A stretch of DNA of 64,000 nt from Symsagittifera roscoffensis (taxonomy: Eukaryota > Xenacoelomorpha > Acoela > Convolutidae): contig NC_087063.1 in NCBI RefSeq assembly GCF_963678635.1, positions 73,617,617 through 73,681,616 of the forward strand. Direction: 5' to 3'. Position numbers and translations under genes: made by a program. Shown in pieces: positions 21,125 through 32,007 of this stretch. The notes under the pieces were generated by a model, which saw only the letters and a list, made by a program, of their open reading frames with translations, did not search any database and was not told the origin of the DNA. The stretch's first letter is position 1; each line of letters starts with the position of its first letter.

Positions 21125-23415
21125 AGAACTACTCCTTAAGAAATTCTTTTTCCAACAAACTAGAAACAGCTTTTAAAATTCAAAAAATATATTATTATTA
21201 GGATCTGTGAGTATTTGTCAGATTAGTTTTCAACCTCAAAAAGCCAGAGACAATGGGTATCTTTCGATAGAAACACAATTTCATTGTCTTCTACTTGACA
21301 GATATTCCTGGTAGGGTTCTTGCGAAATGCATCCCCTGCGCTAGCAGTCGCCCACGATATCCCTCCATCTCGAGGTCTATTAGACGGCTTTCTAACTGAC
21401 ATTAGCTCATGAACTTAACTATTATCTATTATTATAATAATATATAAAATTTCTGAAAGAATCGTTCTCTGCCTAAGTCCGCTAGTAAGATATACCCGTT
21501 TTGTCCAGTAGTCCACTAAACTTTTGCCGAAACTTCAGTTTAAAGTTATCATCACTAAAATTAACGAAATTCTGTATTAAACTCAAGTGCTCAAAAAACT
21601 TATTAAATATCTTCAATTATTTTTTCGAGGGGGTTAAGTGGTCATATGTGCGATCTAAGTGTACCCTAAATTGTATGATAAATTGAATTCTTCATCACAT
21701 TATCTCAAACCATCCACGCTTGTTGCTATTTATTCTAATCCATCATCAATTCTCGAGGCTTATCCTCAACTTTTCTTAAACTCATTTTAATTCTATCCAC
21801 CTTAACGTAACTTAAACCTAAATCATCTATCAGTAAAGCTACCAATTACTGAAACTAAGGAAGAAAATAACAAAAACCAAAAAGGAAGGAACGGATTTGA
21901 GTGTTTTTTGATAAATCATTAGTTTTTTTTGACACAGTTTAAATATACACCTAATTAACAATAAGATTACGCACTAAAACCAATCTTAAACGTTAACCAC
22001 ATAACACCAAACACCAAGTTTTAGTTTCAGCACAAAAATATCAGGTTTCACAACAAAAACTAAGATAAAATAGGTTTCATATGATAGCATAAGCACTAAA
22101 AAATTGTTTTTTACCAGCCAAAATTTTTGGTTTCAGTCTAGGTTTCAGTTATAGGTTCAAACGTTTCAGTTAAAATAAGTATAGTTTCCGGTCAAAATTT
22201 CAAGTTTCTGTAAACGGATTCGGGTAAAACAGCAAAAGTTGAACTAGTCAAACCCAAATTTGGATACCATAAGTCAAAAACCTGGTCTTAAATGGTACGT
22301 TTTTGTTAGTTTCACGTTTCAGAACACAAAAATTGAGTTTTTGGTCTCAAAATTGAGCTCCGAACGCCAAATTTTGACTTTCTAGAGAAAACTAACGGTG
22401 TTAAAACCCACCAAACCAATTTTAAATTTTGGTTCCTAAGGCTGAAACGTACGTTTCAGAATTGGTGTTTTTGGTTTCAGAACCAAAAATCTTGCTTCCC
22501 AAGTGAAATTTTTGTAAAATATTGAAAGATAATAGGAATCCTTAATGCAGTAACAAATTTTTGAACTCAAAAAATTTCTAGAAGGTGTTAGTTTGAGCCC
22601 TCAAACTTATAGTTTCAGAAAACTAAAAACGTCAATTTAGGCTAAAATTTTCATCTTTTTGGCAAATTTATTGCTGAAATAGAAATATATTAGAGAGACC
22701 AACCTAAATTTCCAATCTCAAAACTCTAAAACCAAGTGGTCAAACCATAGTTTCAGTTCTAGAAATCATAGTTTCAGCCCCAAAAACTTAGGTTTCCGCA
22801 AACAAATTTTTGATTTTGAAGTTACAAACCTGTTCAAAATTCCAATTTACACTAGACCAGCTATCAAAAACCAACTTTTTATTTTCATGCACCGAGTTTG
22901 AGAGAGTTTAAGAGTTTTAGGTTTGAGTTTTTAAAAACTAAGTTTAAGATATCAAAAGATTCGGTTTTCTCAAAATTTTTTGCAAGATAAAGCGAAAACC
23001 AGATATAATAAAGCGTATAGAGAATTTTAAGATTAAAGAAACTCAACTTCAGCTACCATAGTTTCAGGTTTCAGATTTTCGTTTCAGTCAAAAACTTTTC
23101 TAAAAATTTTTAACAAAAAATTAAGTTTTATACCAAAAATAACCATTAAAGGCATATAGTTATTTTGTTAACCATACCATAGCATCAATAAAACTTTACT
23201 TGAACAAAGTTTCAGGTTTCAGCGAATAAAACACTTGAAAAACTTAGAAAAAATTTTAAAAAAATTTTTTTTTCCAAAGAGATTTTTTTAATTTCCTTAT
23301 CTTATTATTAATAACCTTTGTTAATATTCAATAATTCCTAAGAGGTTTTCATTACTTTAAGACATACTAATCAAATAGTACAACTTGGCTTAAGAAGAAA
23401 AAGAAAACAAACATC
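21125..23415 (+). other. Long untranslated leader of body 1, GTTTCAG-rich
   Basis: About 2.3 kb with no long ORF. Between ~22020 and 23230 the heptamer GTTTCAG recurs at least fifteen times, almost all on the plus strand. Each resembles a 3' splice site (pyrimidines then CAG), and a donor-like GTGAGA lies in the LTR. Splice regulation or protein/RNA binding is inference. Confidence 0.6.
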
Positions 23416-23700
23416 GTGAAATTAATGTCAACACATTTTAAAATTGACGTCAGTACAATAAATTTAAAGCTCAAATTAGGAAACAAAGTCTCTAACATCA
23501 TATGGTATATCACTAACACTGAAAAAAATCATATTAGTATACTAGCAAAACACCCTAACGAAGATAAACACGAATTATACGTCTTCTTTCGACGATATAC
23601 TCCAGAAATTGACACAATTCTTCAGCAAATAAAAATACCAAATAACATAATTTGTATACCGGAAGAGCGATTAATTGCTTCACTTCCGGTTGCTTTTTGA
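23416..23700 (+). CDS. LTR-element ORF A (94 aa), body 1
   Basis: Small basic protein of unknown function. The central block IIWYITNTEKNHISILAKHP is closely matched by ORF B 180 bases downstream (IIWYITNIQKDQITILSKHP), and the TPEI...IL segment is also shared, so A and B are a tandem duplication. The second element copy preserves it with one residue changed. A Gag-associated (matrix-like) or accessory role is a guess from position only. No signal peptide or membrane segment. Confidence 0.65.
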   Translation: MKLMSTHFKIDVSTINLKLKLGNKVSNIIWYITNTEKNHISILAKHPNEDKHELYVFFRRYTPEIDTILQQIKIPNNIICIPEERLIASLPVAF

Positions 23701-23881
23701 TATCATAATATACCCAAGCACAAAATTACTTGCATTTTAATCATTTTTAATTAAAAACACAAAATTTTCCTTAACAAAATTTAAAAATAATAACAAGTTC
23801 ATAAGAAAAATTTAAATATTTTTTATATTGTTTATCATTCCCTAGATAAATATTTATGTCCCTAAAAGGATGTAAAATGAT

Positions 23882-24166
23882 ATGACCAACTTTTATCAAG
23901 TAAATACAACAGCATTTAATTTAAAAGTAAAATTGAAAAATAAATCCACAAAAATTATTTGGTATATCACCAATATCCAAAAAGATCAAATCACAATTTT
24001 GTCCAAACACCCACACAAAAATATTCACGAATTAACCATTCTTTCCAGCAGCAATACCCCAGAGATAACTTCCATCTTAAAAAAGCTTAATCAGCCCCAT
24101 AGCACTATTGATCTATCTAACAAAAATTCGTATTCATTGAACCCAGCAAACGTCATTGTATCTTAA
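23882..24166 (+). CDS. LTR-element ORF B (94 aa), body 1
   Basis: Paralogue of ORF A: the same length, aligned through the IIWYITN core and the NTPEITSIL segment, and diverged at both ends. It lies 93 bases before gag. The other element copy keeps it open with only conservative changes. Function unknown. Keeping two related ORFs suggests the pair is used by the element. Confidence 0.65.
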   Translation: MTNFYQVNTTAFNLKVKLKNKSTKIIWYITNIQKDQITILSKHPHKNIHELTILSSSNTPEITSILKKLNQPHSTIDLSNKNSYSLNPANVIVS

Positions 24167-24259
24167 ATACAATTATTTCAGTCCGAACAATTGATCAGTA
24201 CAAAACACATCCAAACCCTTTATATATTGTTAGCAAAACATTGAGTGAATTAAAAAAAG

Positions 24260-25342
24260 ATGGCAAACGTAGTAGCATACCCAGATTTAGCTCTCGAAAA
24301 GTTTACCGGCTTAGATCCGAATGAAGATGCAAGAGATTTTCTTGATATAGTAGAGAAAAAGATAGCATTTTCCCTAGGCACTAGACCAGGAGACGCAGGT
24401 GACGAACAAGACGCATATGATAACAGGCAAAGAGCCTTATTTGGTTCAATATTAAGAGGTCCAGCCGCTCAATGGTATCACGGATTAGCAGCAAACTTAC
24501 CTTGGAATGAGATAAGAGATCAATTCATAGATAGATTCACTGATGATAAGGATAAGTATAGGAGACGAATAGAAGCAGAAAACATAAAAAGACAACCTGA
24601 TGAATTCATTAAAAGCTACATACATAGATTAAGCACCGCAGTAGACCGTGGATGGCCTAATCCAACTTTAAATGATGATCAAAGAACAGCAAAGAAAATG
24701 GAATTCTTTGTACGCGGCTTAAGCCCGCCAGGCTTGAAACAAAAGGCGCATCAATTCCTAATTGAGAATCCACCCGCAACTTGGCAACAATTAAAAGATC
24801 ACATTGCTACAAAAGACTTAAGTTTTGCAATAAGTAGTGAGTTTATCGGAACAGCATCCAGTAGCATAGATAATAAGTTGGAAATAGAGGGAATAAAGGA
24901 TCAAATTAAAGAGTTAACAGGACTAATGAAGGATCATAAAATAAACGCAGCTTATAATAGAAACAAACCAAACCACCCAATGTTTTGCAACTTGTGTTGC
25001 ATGTCAGGCCATACGATAAGCCATTGCTTTAAATTTAACGATCAACAGGGGCAAAATTATGACTCGCTTCAATTAGGAGAGAATTCAAACAGAAGTTACC
25101 ATAACTATAGTAAGAGTAGGTCAAGAGTAGACAACAAATTCAATGACATAAATTCCCAACAAGAATTCAAGCATTTGTCAAATTTGAAGGAAAGTTCTCA
25201 ATCGCGTGACAGGTCGAACAGTAAAAAGTCCTTCAACGAAAATAACGATTGTCATTCACCTTACCAGATCCACAACTTTAGTGATGATGACATTCCAGGA
25301 GACTATACCGATGATGAGTGGGAACTTGTTAATTTAAACTAG
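24260..25342 (+). CDS. gag: Gag of the LTR element, body 1
   Basis: A 360-residue capsid-nucleocapsid precursor. Residues ~50-190 match the retrotransposon Gag family layout (GPAAQWYHGLA, WNEIRDQFIDRF, QPDEFIKSYIHRL, KKMEFFVRGLSPPGLKQ). A CX2CX4HX4C zinc knuckle (CNLCCMSGHTISHC) lies near residue 240, and the tail is Ser/Asn/Asp-rich. Compared with body 2, one base is lost and one gained ~16 bases apart near residue 35, so a short segment is read in another frame before Gag resumes. There is also a 9-base in-frame difference (extra Asp/Lys codons near residue 95). The last sense codons form the slippery site for protease. Confidence 0.9.
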   Translation: MANVVAYPDLALEKFTGLDPNEDARDFLDIVEKKIAFSLGTRPGDAGDEQDAYDNRQRALFGSILRGPAAQWYHGLAANLPWNEIRDQFIDRFTDDKDKYRRRIEAENIKRQPDEFIKSYIHRLSTAVDRGWPNPTLNDDQRTAKKMEFFVRGLSPPGLKQKAHQFLIENPPATWQQLKDHIATKDLSFAISSEFIGTASSSIDNKLEIEGIKDQIKELTGLMKDHKINAAYNRNKPNHPMFCNLCCMSGHTISHCFKFNDQQGQNYDSLQLGENSNRSYHNYSKSRSRVDNKFNDINSQQEFKHLSNLKESSQSRDRSNSKKSFNENNDCHSPYQIHNFSDDDIPGDYTDDEWELVNLN

Positions 25343-25407
25343 ATCAGTCTCCGTCCGAACCAAAAATACAATTATATATTAATTTATACCAACATCCCGT
25401 CGGAGAC
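25333..25407 (+). promoter_or_regulatory. -1 ribosomal frameshift signal gag/PR, body 1
   Basis: The heptamer T TTA AAC (25333-25339) sits in the Gag frame directly before the gag TAG, and the -1 frame is closed by a TAA just upstream of it. Seven bases later GTCTCCG (25347-25353) can pair with CGGAGAC (25401-25407). The heptamer is one of the standard X XXY YYZ slippery sequences. Use in vivo is inference. Confidence 0.8.
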
Positions 25408-26079
25408 AAAAATAAAAATAACGGTCTGGAAACCCAATTTCTACTAGACACTGGAGCAACATGTTCGCTTATTAATTTTGAAAGTTATGAACAATATTGT
25501 AAAATACAGCCTCTACAGCTTAGTAAATCTAGATCAAACACAGTTGCTGTAAATGGAGAAAAACTTAAACTTATAGGTTATACTAATTTTGAATCAACTT
25601 TTGGTACAAACACTGATAATCCGGTAAAAATGAAAGCATGGATTTCAGCCGAGAACGGATGCGATCTATATATATTAGGAATGGATTTCATTTCTCACAA
25701 CTTTAAATCCTTAAATTTTCCAAATTTAAACTTAGAATTAAAACAATACCCAGATATAACAGTTCCTATCAGTGTTATAAGAAGCAAAAGTTATCCATAT
25801 CTAAGCTTTTATCAAAATGTACTTCTTGATAAAAACATAACTATTGCACCAAAATCATCCCGCGTAATTTCAATTTCTCCAGCAGGCATAGTTTTCAAAG
25901 TACGAACGTCGTTTAGAATTGATAAGTCCTTAGAACAAAAAGGCATCAATGCAAAAAGCACTTATTGTAGGAATGAAATTAAGTCAATGCCTATCGTACT
26001 AAAAAATTCCAGAGAATCAAAAGTAGATATAAACAAAGGTGTAATAGGCCAAACGTTTGAAAACATAGAAATAAAATAA
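25333..26079 (+). CDS. Aspartic protease domain in the -1 frame, body 1
   Basis: This frame is open from the slippery heptamer to TAA at 26077-26079 with no needed ATG start (the first ATG is at 25630, after the active site). It contains the retropepsin active-site motif LLDTGAT (around 25441-25462) and the C-terminal family motif ILGMDF (around 25675). It would mature Gag as part of a Gag-PR fusion made by frameshifting. About 130 residues of unrecognised sequence follow. The frame stops without running into reverse transcriptase, which is unusual. Confidence 0.85.
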   Translation, partial: FKLDQSPSEPKIQLYINLYQHPVGDKNKNNGLETQFLLDTGATCSLINFESYEQYCKIQPLQLSKSRSNTVAVNGEKLKLIGYTNFESTFGTNTDNPVKMKAWISAENGCDLYILGMDFISHNFKSLNFPNLNLELKQYPDITVPISVIRSKSYPYLSFYQNVLLDKNITIAPKSSRVISISPAGIVFKVRTSFRIDKSLEQKGINAKSTYCRNEIKSMPIVLKNSRESKVDINKGVIGQTFENIEIK

Positions 26080-27712
26080 ACCCATTTCTTCCTGTTTTAA
26101 AATATTTATAAATGTGAAGTTTTTATCAAAGCTTTTATAATGCTTTAATTGTGAAATGTACCTAACGTTTTGTATACTGAGCAGTAAATCTAATTTAGTC
26201 TTACTAAAAAATAAGATTACGAGTATTATCCTACAATTATACTACAATGAATGGCGATTCTGTATGACACCCAAAAGGATATGCCTAAATGCATGAACAC
26301 GGATTTAATTCTTAACCGAGATCGAAAACAGTCAAGTACGCTAACAATTTTGGACCATCCTCAAAATCAAATAAAGATAGAGGGATCGGAACCCAATGGC
26401 TCAGACAAAAAAAATTTTTCGACTTCAACATATTTGCAAAAAAAAAATTGCAAAAGGCCAGGAGTTTAAAATATCACAGTTTTACGAGTGTATAATAATT
26501 TCATTTTCAGGCGGTTTTATCAACTGAAAATTCAGTATTACACTTAAGGGAATGTCAAATTACCCTACGTACAATAACGAGAATTAATAGAGTGAAACCT
26601 TTGATGAAAGAACTAGCCAATGTAAAATTGTAACAAACTCATTCTGCAAACTTAATTTGCACCATCGGATTCCTCTTAGGGCCCAAGTAGGGACCGATGA
26701 CATTAATTATTATCTTTGTAGTTTTCAAATACAAAATGCAAACTAGAAGAAATTCATCATATCACCTCCTTTCTTCTCAACACATTAATAAAAACTTTCA
26801 TCAATATTCTTTATCAAAAAATGGGCGAACAACGTTTTTCGACACGACCCGCCGCAGATTTATGCCAGCATTTGTTGGTGGCTTCATGTAGCCTTTTTAA
26901 AATTATGGTACCATATTCTTTCAACAACGCAAATGCTTGTTGGTGGCTGTATGCAGCCCTTGAGACTCTTATGATTCGCTCCTCACAATTTGGCCAAAAT
27001 ATCAATTCGGTAGTTCAAAATCCATAACATGCAGGCATTTAAACCCTTAATAACAACAGATTTTCAGAAGCAACACTTTGAAAATTGGACCGCATCATCT
27101 TTAAGATTGTTAACGTTAACTTTTTGCATCATAAAGTTCAGGATGACTTTCTGTATTAAAGATGTGAACATGGATTGGTAAAGGGGATTAAAACCAAAGA
27201 GAAACTAAACACTTATCTTTTTGAATATTATACAGTTTGCAATTTGTCTGTTTAATTTTCCTTTTCTACGATATTTCATTTTGATTTGATTCTGATTCAA
27301 ATGTTTTCTATTTTCTATCAAAAAATGTAACAAAAATTGCTGGTTATGACAACCAGGTGGACATACATTTAAGATTAAGGGTTAATTAATGCCCAAATTT
27401 CCATTTTTGCTTTAACTACATAAGTTTAATATCTGAGCTTAACTCAATGTCGGAAAATGCTTTATTCCTGTGGTTAATAAACAACATGATCGTCTTTCTT
27501 CATTTGTATTCCTGTGGTTAATAAACACCATGATCGTCTTTCTTCATTTGTTTTCCGTGGTGGGTTTGTGTGAAACCACAAGATTATATTTTCCACCTTT
27601 TATATATATATATACAATTTTACACTTTGTCCTTCATCGTTCAAACATTTGATAATTAGCCTTAATATCCGAATGTAATTCGGGATTTTGAATATTTGGT
27701 CATTTTATACTG
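26080..27712 (+). other. Non-coding or decayed segment between PR and ORF C, body 1
   Basis: Only short ORFs occur. The ORF at 26251-26469 is in a different frame relation in the second copy after an A-run length change, so it is unlikely to be functional. A 64-codon ORF at 26697-26891 has a hydrophobic start (TLIIIFVVFKYK) followed by basic residues, recalling a membrane anchor with a short cytoplasmic tail, and is conserved in body 2. This is weak evidence. A 44-bp tandem duplication lies at 27464-27551. Confidence 0.4.
27464..27551 (+). repeat. 44-bp tandem duplication
   Basis: ATTCCTGTGGTTAATAAACA and about 24 following bases occur twice head-to-tail. The same arrangement is in body 2 near 36047-36134. 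Confidence 0.85.
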
Positions 27713-28405
27713 ATGTTTAGCAAAATGGAATACGACCCAATTTTAAACTGGAATTGCAGAAACGCAGACCCAGCACCAGAGGAGTTCAAAAGAAAGCTGC
27801 CCCTCAGGAAGAAACAACGGAAACCTCTAGCAGTTCAATCTTTGTCAATAGACGACGGGTTAAATAAGAACAAGAACCCTCGCAACTTTCCCAGTTTAAC
27901 CCAAAGATTGGAGCTGCAGAAGTGCAGAGAAACCAAATTAGATACGGAAAATCCAAAATATATAACGAGTTTAAAGTACTCAATAAAGGAAAATTTTAAC
28001 AGATGGAAACTGCCATCGTTCATTGAAGTCGTTAACTCAACGACAATGGAGAAGGCGATGATGCCTATCGACTTCATAACCCAGCCAGAAGGGGTTATAA
28101 AGAACGAAAACAACTTCTGGAAATTAAAGAAAAGGGAGGAACACGGCTACATCCTCAAGGCAGGAGGCACGCAAGTCACCATCCCGTTCGAAGGAATAAC
28201 TGCTTTTCCGAACCATATAAAAAACAGACAGGAAGAACAGGACGACATTCAACAACTTACGGACGGAATGAGCAGACTACGAATCAAAAACAAAATTAAA
28301 AAGAAGAAAATCGTGATGTTGCAACAAAAACTTGAGGCTTCACAGAGGAAGATAGCGATCCTCAGATCATACAATGTGGAGCTTGAATCCGGAAGGAAGC
28401 TCTAG
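27713..28405 (+). CDS. LTR-element ORF C, coiled-coil protein (230 aa), body 1
   Basis: Unrecognised protein. The N-terminal ~60 residues are rich in Lys/Arg and Pro. The middle contains GYILKAGGTQVTIPFEGI. The C-terminal ~55 residues form a basic heptad-like helix (DGMSRLRIKNKIKKKKIV then MLQQKLEASQRKIAILR). The second copy differs by an in-frame six-base deletion and few substitutions, consistent with coding constraint. It lies 148 bases before the next LTR, where retroviruses and some gypsy elements keep envelope or accessory genes, but there is no signal peptide or membrane helix. A role in RNA or particle binding is speculative. Confidence 0.75.
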   Translation: MFSKMEYDPILNWNCRNADPAPEEFKRKLPLRKKQRKPLAVQSLSIDDGLNKNKNPRNFPSLTQRLELQKCRETKLDTENPKYITSLKYSIKENFNRWKLPSFIEVVNSTTMEKAMMPIDFITQPEGVIKNENNFWKLKKREEHGYILKAGGTQVTIPFEGITAFPNHIKNRQEEQDDIQQLTDGMSRLRIKNKIKKKKIVMLQQKLEASQRKIAILRSYNVELESGRKL

Positions 28406-28536
28406 ATAAAACCTAACTTATCTTAATAACTTTTTCGTTTGATGTTCTCTTTAAATTTTATAACTATAGTATTTAACCATTAAAGTGTTTAAATTTTCAC
28501 CATGGTAACTGTAAGAATCGAACAGCTTAATTTTCT

Positions 28537-28552
28537 AAAAAAAAGGGGTGAG
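28537..28552 (+). promoter_or_regulatory. Polypurine tract before LTR2
   Basis: AAAAAAAAGGGGTGAG ends one base before the LTR. This is the expected plus-strand priming site. The equivalent before LTR3 is at 37124-37138. Confidence 0.85.
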
Positions 28553-28553
28553 T

Positions 28554-29696
28554 TGTAGTATTGCGAAATACTACACACACACAAAAGACCATTGTCTTAA
28601 GTGTTTATTTAACGACCCAATTCTAAATTGGAGCGTGCCATTTAAATTAAAGCCTCTTTTCACTAAATCAGATACTGACTGATTTACTCTTATTAGGACT
28701 ATAAAATATTGTTTTGAAAATCCACTCCTTTTTAAATACTTGTCCAATTTTTCTCATTTTTTCATGCTCAATATTTTAAAAGGGCGGCGATTATTAATAC
28801 GTCCCTTTTAACTTAACTTGAAACAAACTGGATAAATATTTAGCAGTCTTGCCGGCTGCACTGAAATTCTCCTTGCTTTGATTAAACAGAGGTGCACCTG
28901 CAATATGATGCATCAGAGAGAGTAATAAGACAAACTGAAGGCTGCGGTTTTTATCAAAGGGGACTAATAAGTTGAAGATATTTGATTTGAAAAAATCAAA
29001 TAAAAACTAGTTGAAAATTTCCTTATTAAAAAGGGAGAACAAAGGAGCAGGTGAAACCTGAATAATTAAAGATTGAATCAGCCGCCGGTTTATGCTTATG
29101 AGCAAAAGGACTGGCCTGAAATCTTCAGTGTTTCATTTTGCTCAGTCAGCAGCAAGTCATTTCTCTTCAGTCAGATCTTTTAAAAATAAATAATTTTTCT
29201 TTTCTGCCCTAACACTAAAATTAATCTAGCCCTTTTCATTTATAAAAAGAGAATAAATTCTCAGTTTAAGTTTGATTTGAAAAATTATAAATCGAGATAC
29301 TCGAGATACGCACCCCCGAGGAAGTCTGAACTACAAGTACCCAAAGGACTACGGCAAGACGATTCAGACGACCCAACCAGAAGTGCTGACTTGGACAAAC
29401 ATCAAGGGCAACCATACATACTAATCAGCCACCGACCTTAGTAAGAAGATAAAATATTGATGAACAAAATAAGATTAGCTCAACCTCCCCTCATAGGTAT
29501 ATTTCTTTACGCTGTTCGATTCATTTATATAATCTAATAACCCAGTGCTCTGTATCTAACCAACTAATTAATTCATACCTTTTCTAACTATTGTTTCTAC
29601 TCTACTTTTTGTCAAGACAGTTTGACGATCTAAGGTGAGACTTATAATTTAGGATAAAATTGCTAAGCATTCAACCAGCAATGAACGCATAGAAAA
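28554..29696 (+). repeat. Middle LTR (LTR2)
   Basis: The terminal palindrome is TGTAGTATT GCGA AATACTACA. It contains TATAAAAA at 29241-29248 within a block missing from LTR1, and AATAAA close behind. It serves as the 3' LTR of body 1 and the 5' LTR of body 2. Confidence 0.92.
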
Positions 29697-29698
29697 AC

Positions 29699-29715
29699 TG
29701 GTGCGACCGCAGCAG
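29699..29715 (+). promoter_or_regulatory. Primer-binding site, body 2
   Basis: Identical to the body 1 site (TGGTGCGACCGCAGCAG). Confidence 0.65.
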
Positions 29716-32007
29716 AGAACTACTCCTTAAGAAATTCTTTTTCCAACAAACTAGAAACAGCTTTTAAAATTCAAAAAATATATTATTATTAGGATCTGTG
29801 AGTATTTGTCAGATTAGTTTTCAACCTCAAAAAGCCAGAGACAATGGGTATCTTTCGATAGAAACACAATTTCATTGTCTTCTACTTGACAGATATTCCT
29901 GGTAGGGTTCTTGCGAAATGCATCCCCTGCGCTAGCAGTCGCCCACGATATCCCTCCATCTCGAGGTCTATTAGACGGCTTTCTAACTGACATTAGCTCA
30001 TGAACTTAACTATTATCTATTATTATAATAATATATAAAACTTCTGAAAGAATCGTTCTCTGCCTAAGTCCGCTAGTAAGATATACCCGTTTTGTCCAGT
30101 AGTCCACTAAACTTTTGCCGAAACTTCAGTTTAAAGTTATCATCACTAAAACTAACGAAATTCTGTATTAAACTCAAGTGCTCAAAAAACTTATTAAATA
30201 TCTTCAATTATTTTTTCGAGGGGGTTAAGTGGTCATATGTGCAATCTAAGAGTACCCTAAATTGTATGATAAATTGATTTCTTCATCACATTATCTCAAA
30301 CCATCCACGCTTGTTGCTATTTATTCTAATCCATCATCAATTCTCGAGGCTTATCCTCAACTTTTCTTAAACTCATTTTAATTCTATCCACCTTAACGTA
30401 ACTTAAACCTAAATCATCTATCAGTAAAGCTACCAATTACTGAAACTAAGGAAGAAAATAACAAAAACCAAAAAGGAAGGAACGGATTTGAGTGTTTTTT
30501 GATAAATCATTAGTTTTTTTTGACACAGTTTAAATATACACCTAATTAACAATAAGATTACGCACTAAAACCAATCTTAAACGTTAACCACATAACACCA
30601 AACACCAAGTTTTAGTTTCAGCACAAAAATATCAGGTTTCACAACAAAAACTAAGATAAAATAGGTTTCATATGATAGCATAAGCACTAAAAAATTGTTT
30701 TTTACCAGCCAAAATTTTTGGTTTCAGTCTAGGTTTCAGTTATAGGTTCAAACGTTTCAGTTAAAATAAGTATAGTTTCCGGTCAAAATTTCAAGTTTCT
30801 GTAAACGGATTCGGGTAAAACAGCAAAAGTTGAACTAGTCAAACCCAAATTTGGATACCATAAGTCAAAAACCTGGTCTTAAATGGTACGTTTTTGTTAG
30901 TTTCACGTTTCAGAACACAAAAATTGAGTTTTTGGTCTCAAAATTGAGCTCCGAACGCCAAATTTTGACTTTCTAGAGAAAACTAACGGTGTTAAAACCC
31001 ACCAAACCAATTTTAAATTTTGGTTCCTAAGGCTGAAACGTACGTTTCAGAATTGGTGTTTTTGGTTTCAGAACCAAAAATCTTGCTTCCCAAGTGAAAT
31101 TTTTGTAAAATATTGAAAGATAATAGGAATCCTTAATGCAGTAACAAATTTTTGAACTCAAAAAATTTCTAGAAGGTGTTAGTTTGAGCCCTCAAACTTA
31201 TAGTTTCAGAAAACTAAAAACGTCAATTTAGGCTAAAATTTTCATCTTTTTGGCAAATTCATTGCTGAAATAGTAATATATTAGAGAGACCAACCTAAAT
31301 TTCCAATCTCAAAACTCTAAAACCAAGTGGTCAAACCATAGTTTCAGTTCTAGAAATCATAGTTTCAGCCCCAAAAACTTAGGTTTCCGCAAACAAATTT
31401 TTGATTTTGAAGTTACAAACCTGTTCAAAATTCCAATTTACACTAGACCAGCTATCAAAAACCAACTTTTTATTTTCATGCACCGAGTTTGAGAGAGTTT
31501 AAGAGTTTTAGGTTTGAGTTTTTAAAAACTAAGTTTAAGATATCAAAAGATTCGGTTTTCTCGAAATTTTTTGCATGATAAAGCGAAAACCAGATATAAC
31601 AAAGCGTATAGAGAATTTTAAGATTAAAGAAACTCAACTTCAGCTACCATAGTTTCAGGTTTCAGATTTTCGTTTCAGTCAAAAACTTTTCTAAAAATTT
31701 TTAACAAAAAAATTAAGTTTTATACCAAAAATAACCATTAAAGGCATATAGTTATATTGTTAACCATACCATAGCATCAATAAAACTTCACTTGAACAAA
31801 GTTTCAGGTTTCAGCGAATAAAACACTTGAAAAACTTAGAAAAAATTTTAAAAATTTTTTTTTTTCCAAAGAGATTTTTTTAATTTCCTTATCTTATTAT
31901 TAATAACCTTTGTTAATATTCAATAATTCCTAAGAGGTTTTCATTACTTTAAGACATACTAATCAAATAGTACAACTTGGCTTAAGAAGAAAAAGAAAAC
32001 AAACATC
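29716..32007 (+). other. Long untranslated leader of body 2, GTTTCAG-rich
   Basis: Near-identical to the body 1 leader, with the GTTTCAG cluster at ~30612-31820 intact. Confidence 0.6.

Noticed and set aside
26821-27027. Overlapping plus and minus ORFs in the element (WWLYAAL region)
   Set aside because: Both strands are open because of an internal imperfect repeat. No evidence favours either.
21106-28553. Reverse transcriptase or integrase in the LTR element
   Set aside because: I looked for YxDD-type and HHCC motifs in all frames of the supplied translations and the sequence after PR and found none.
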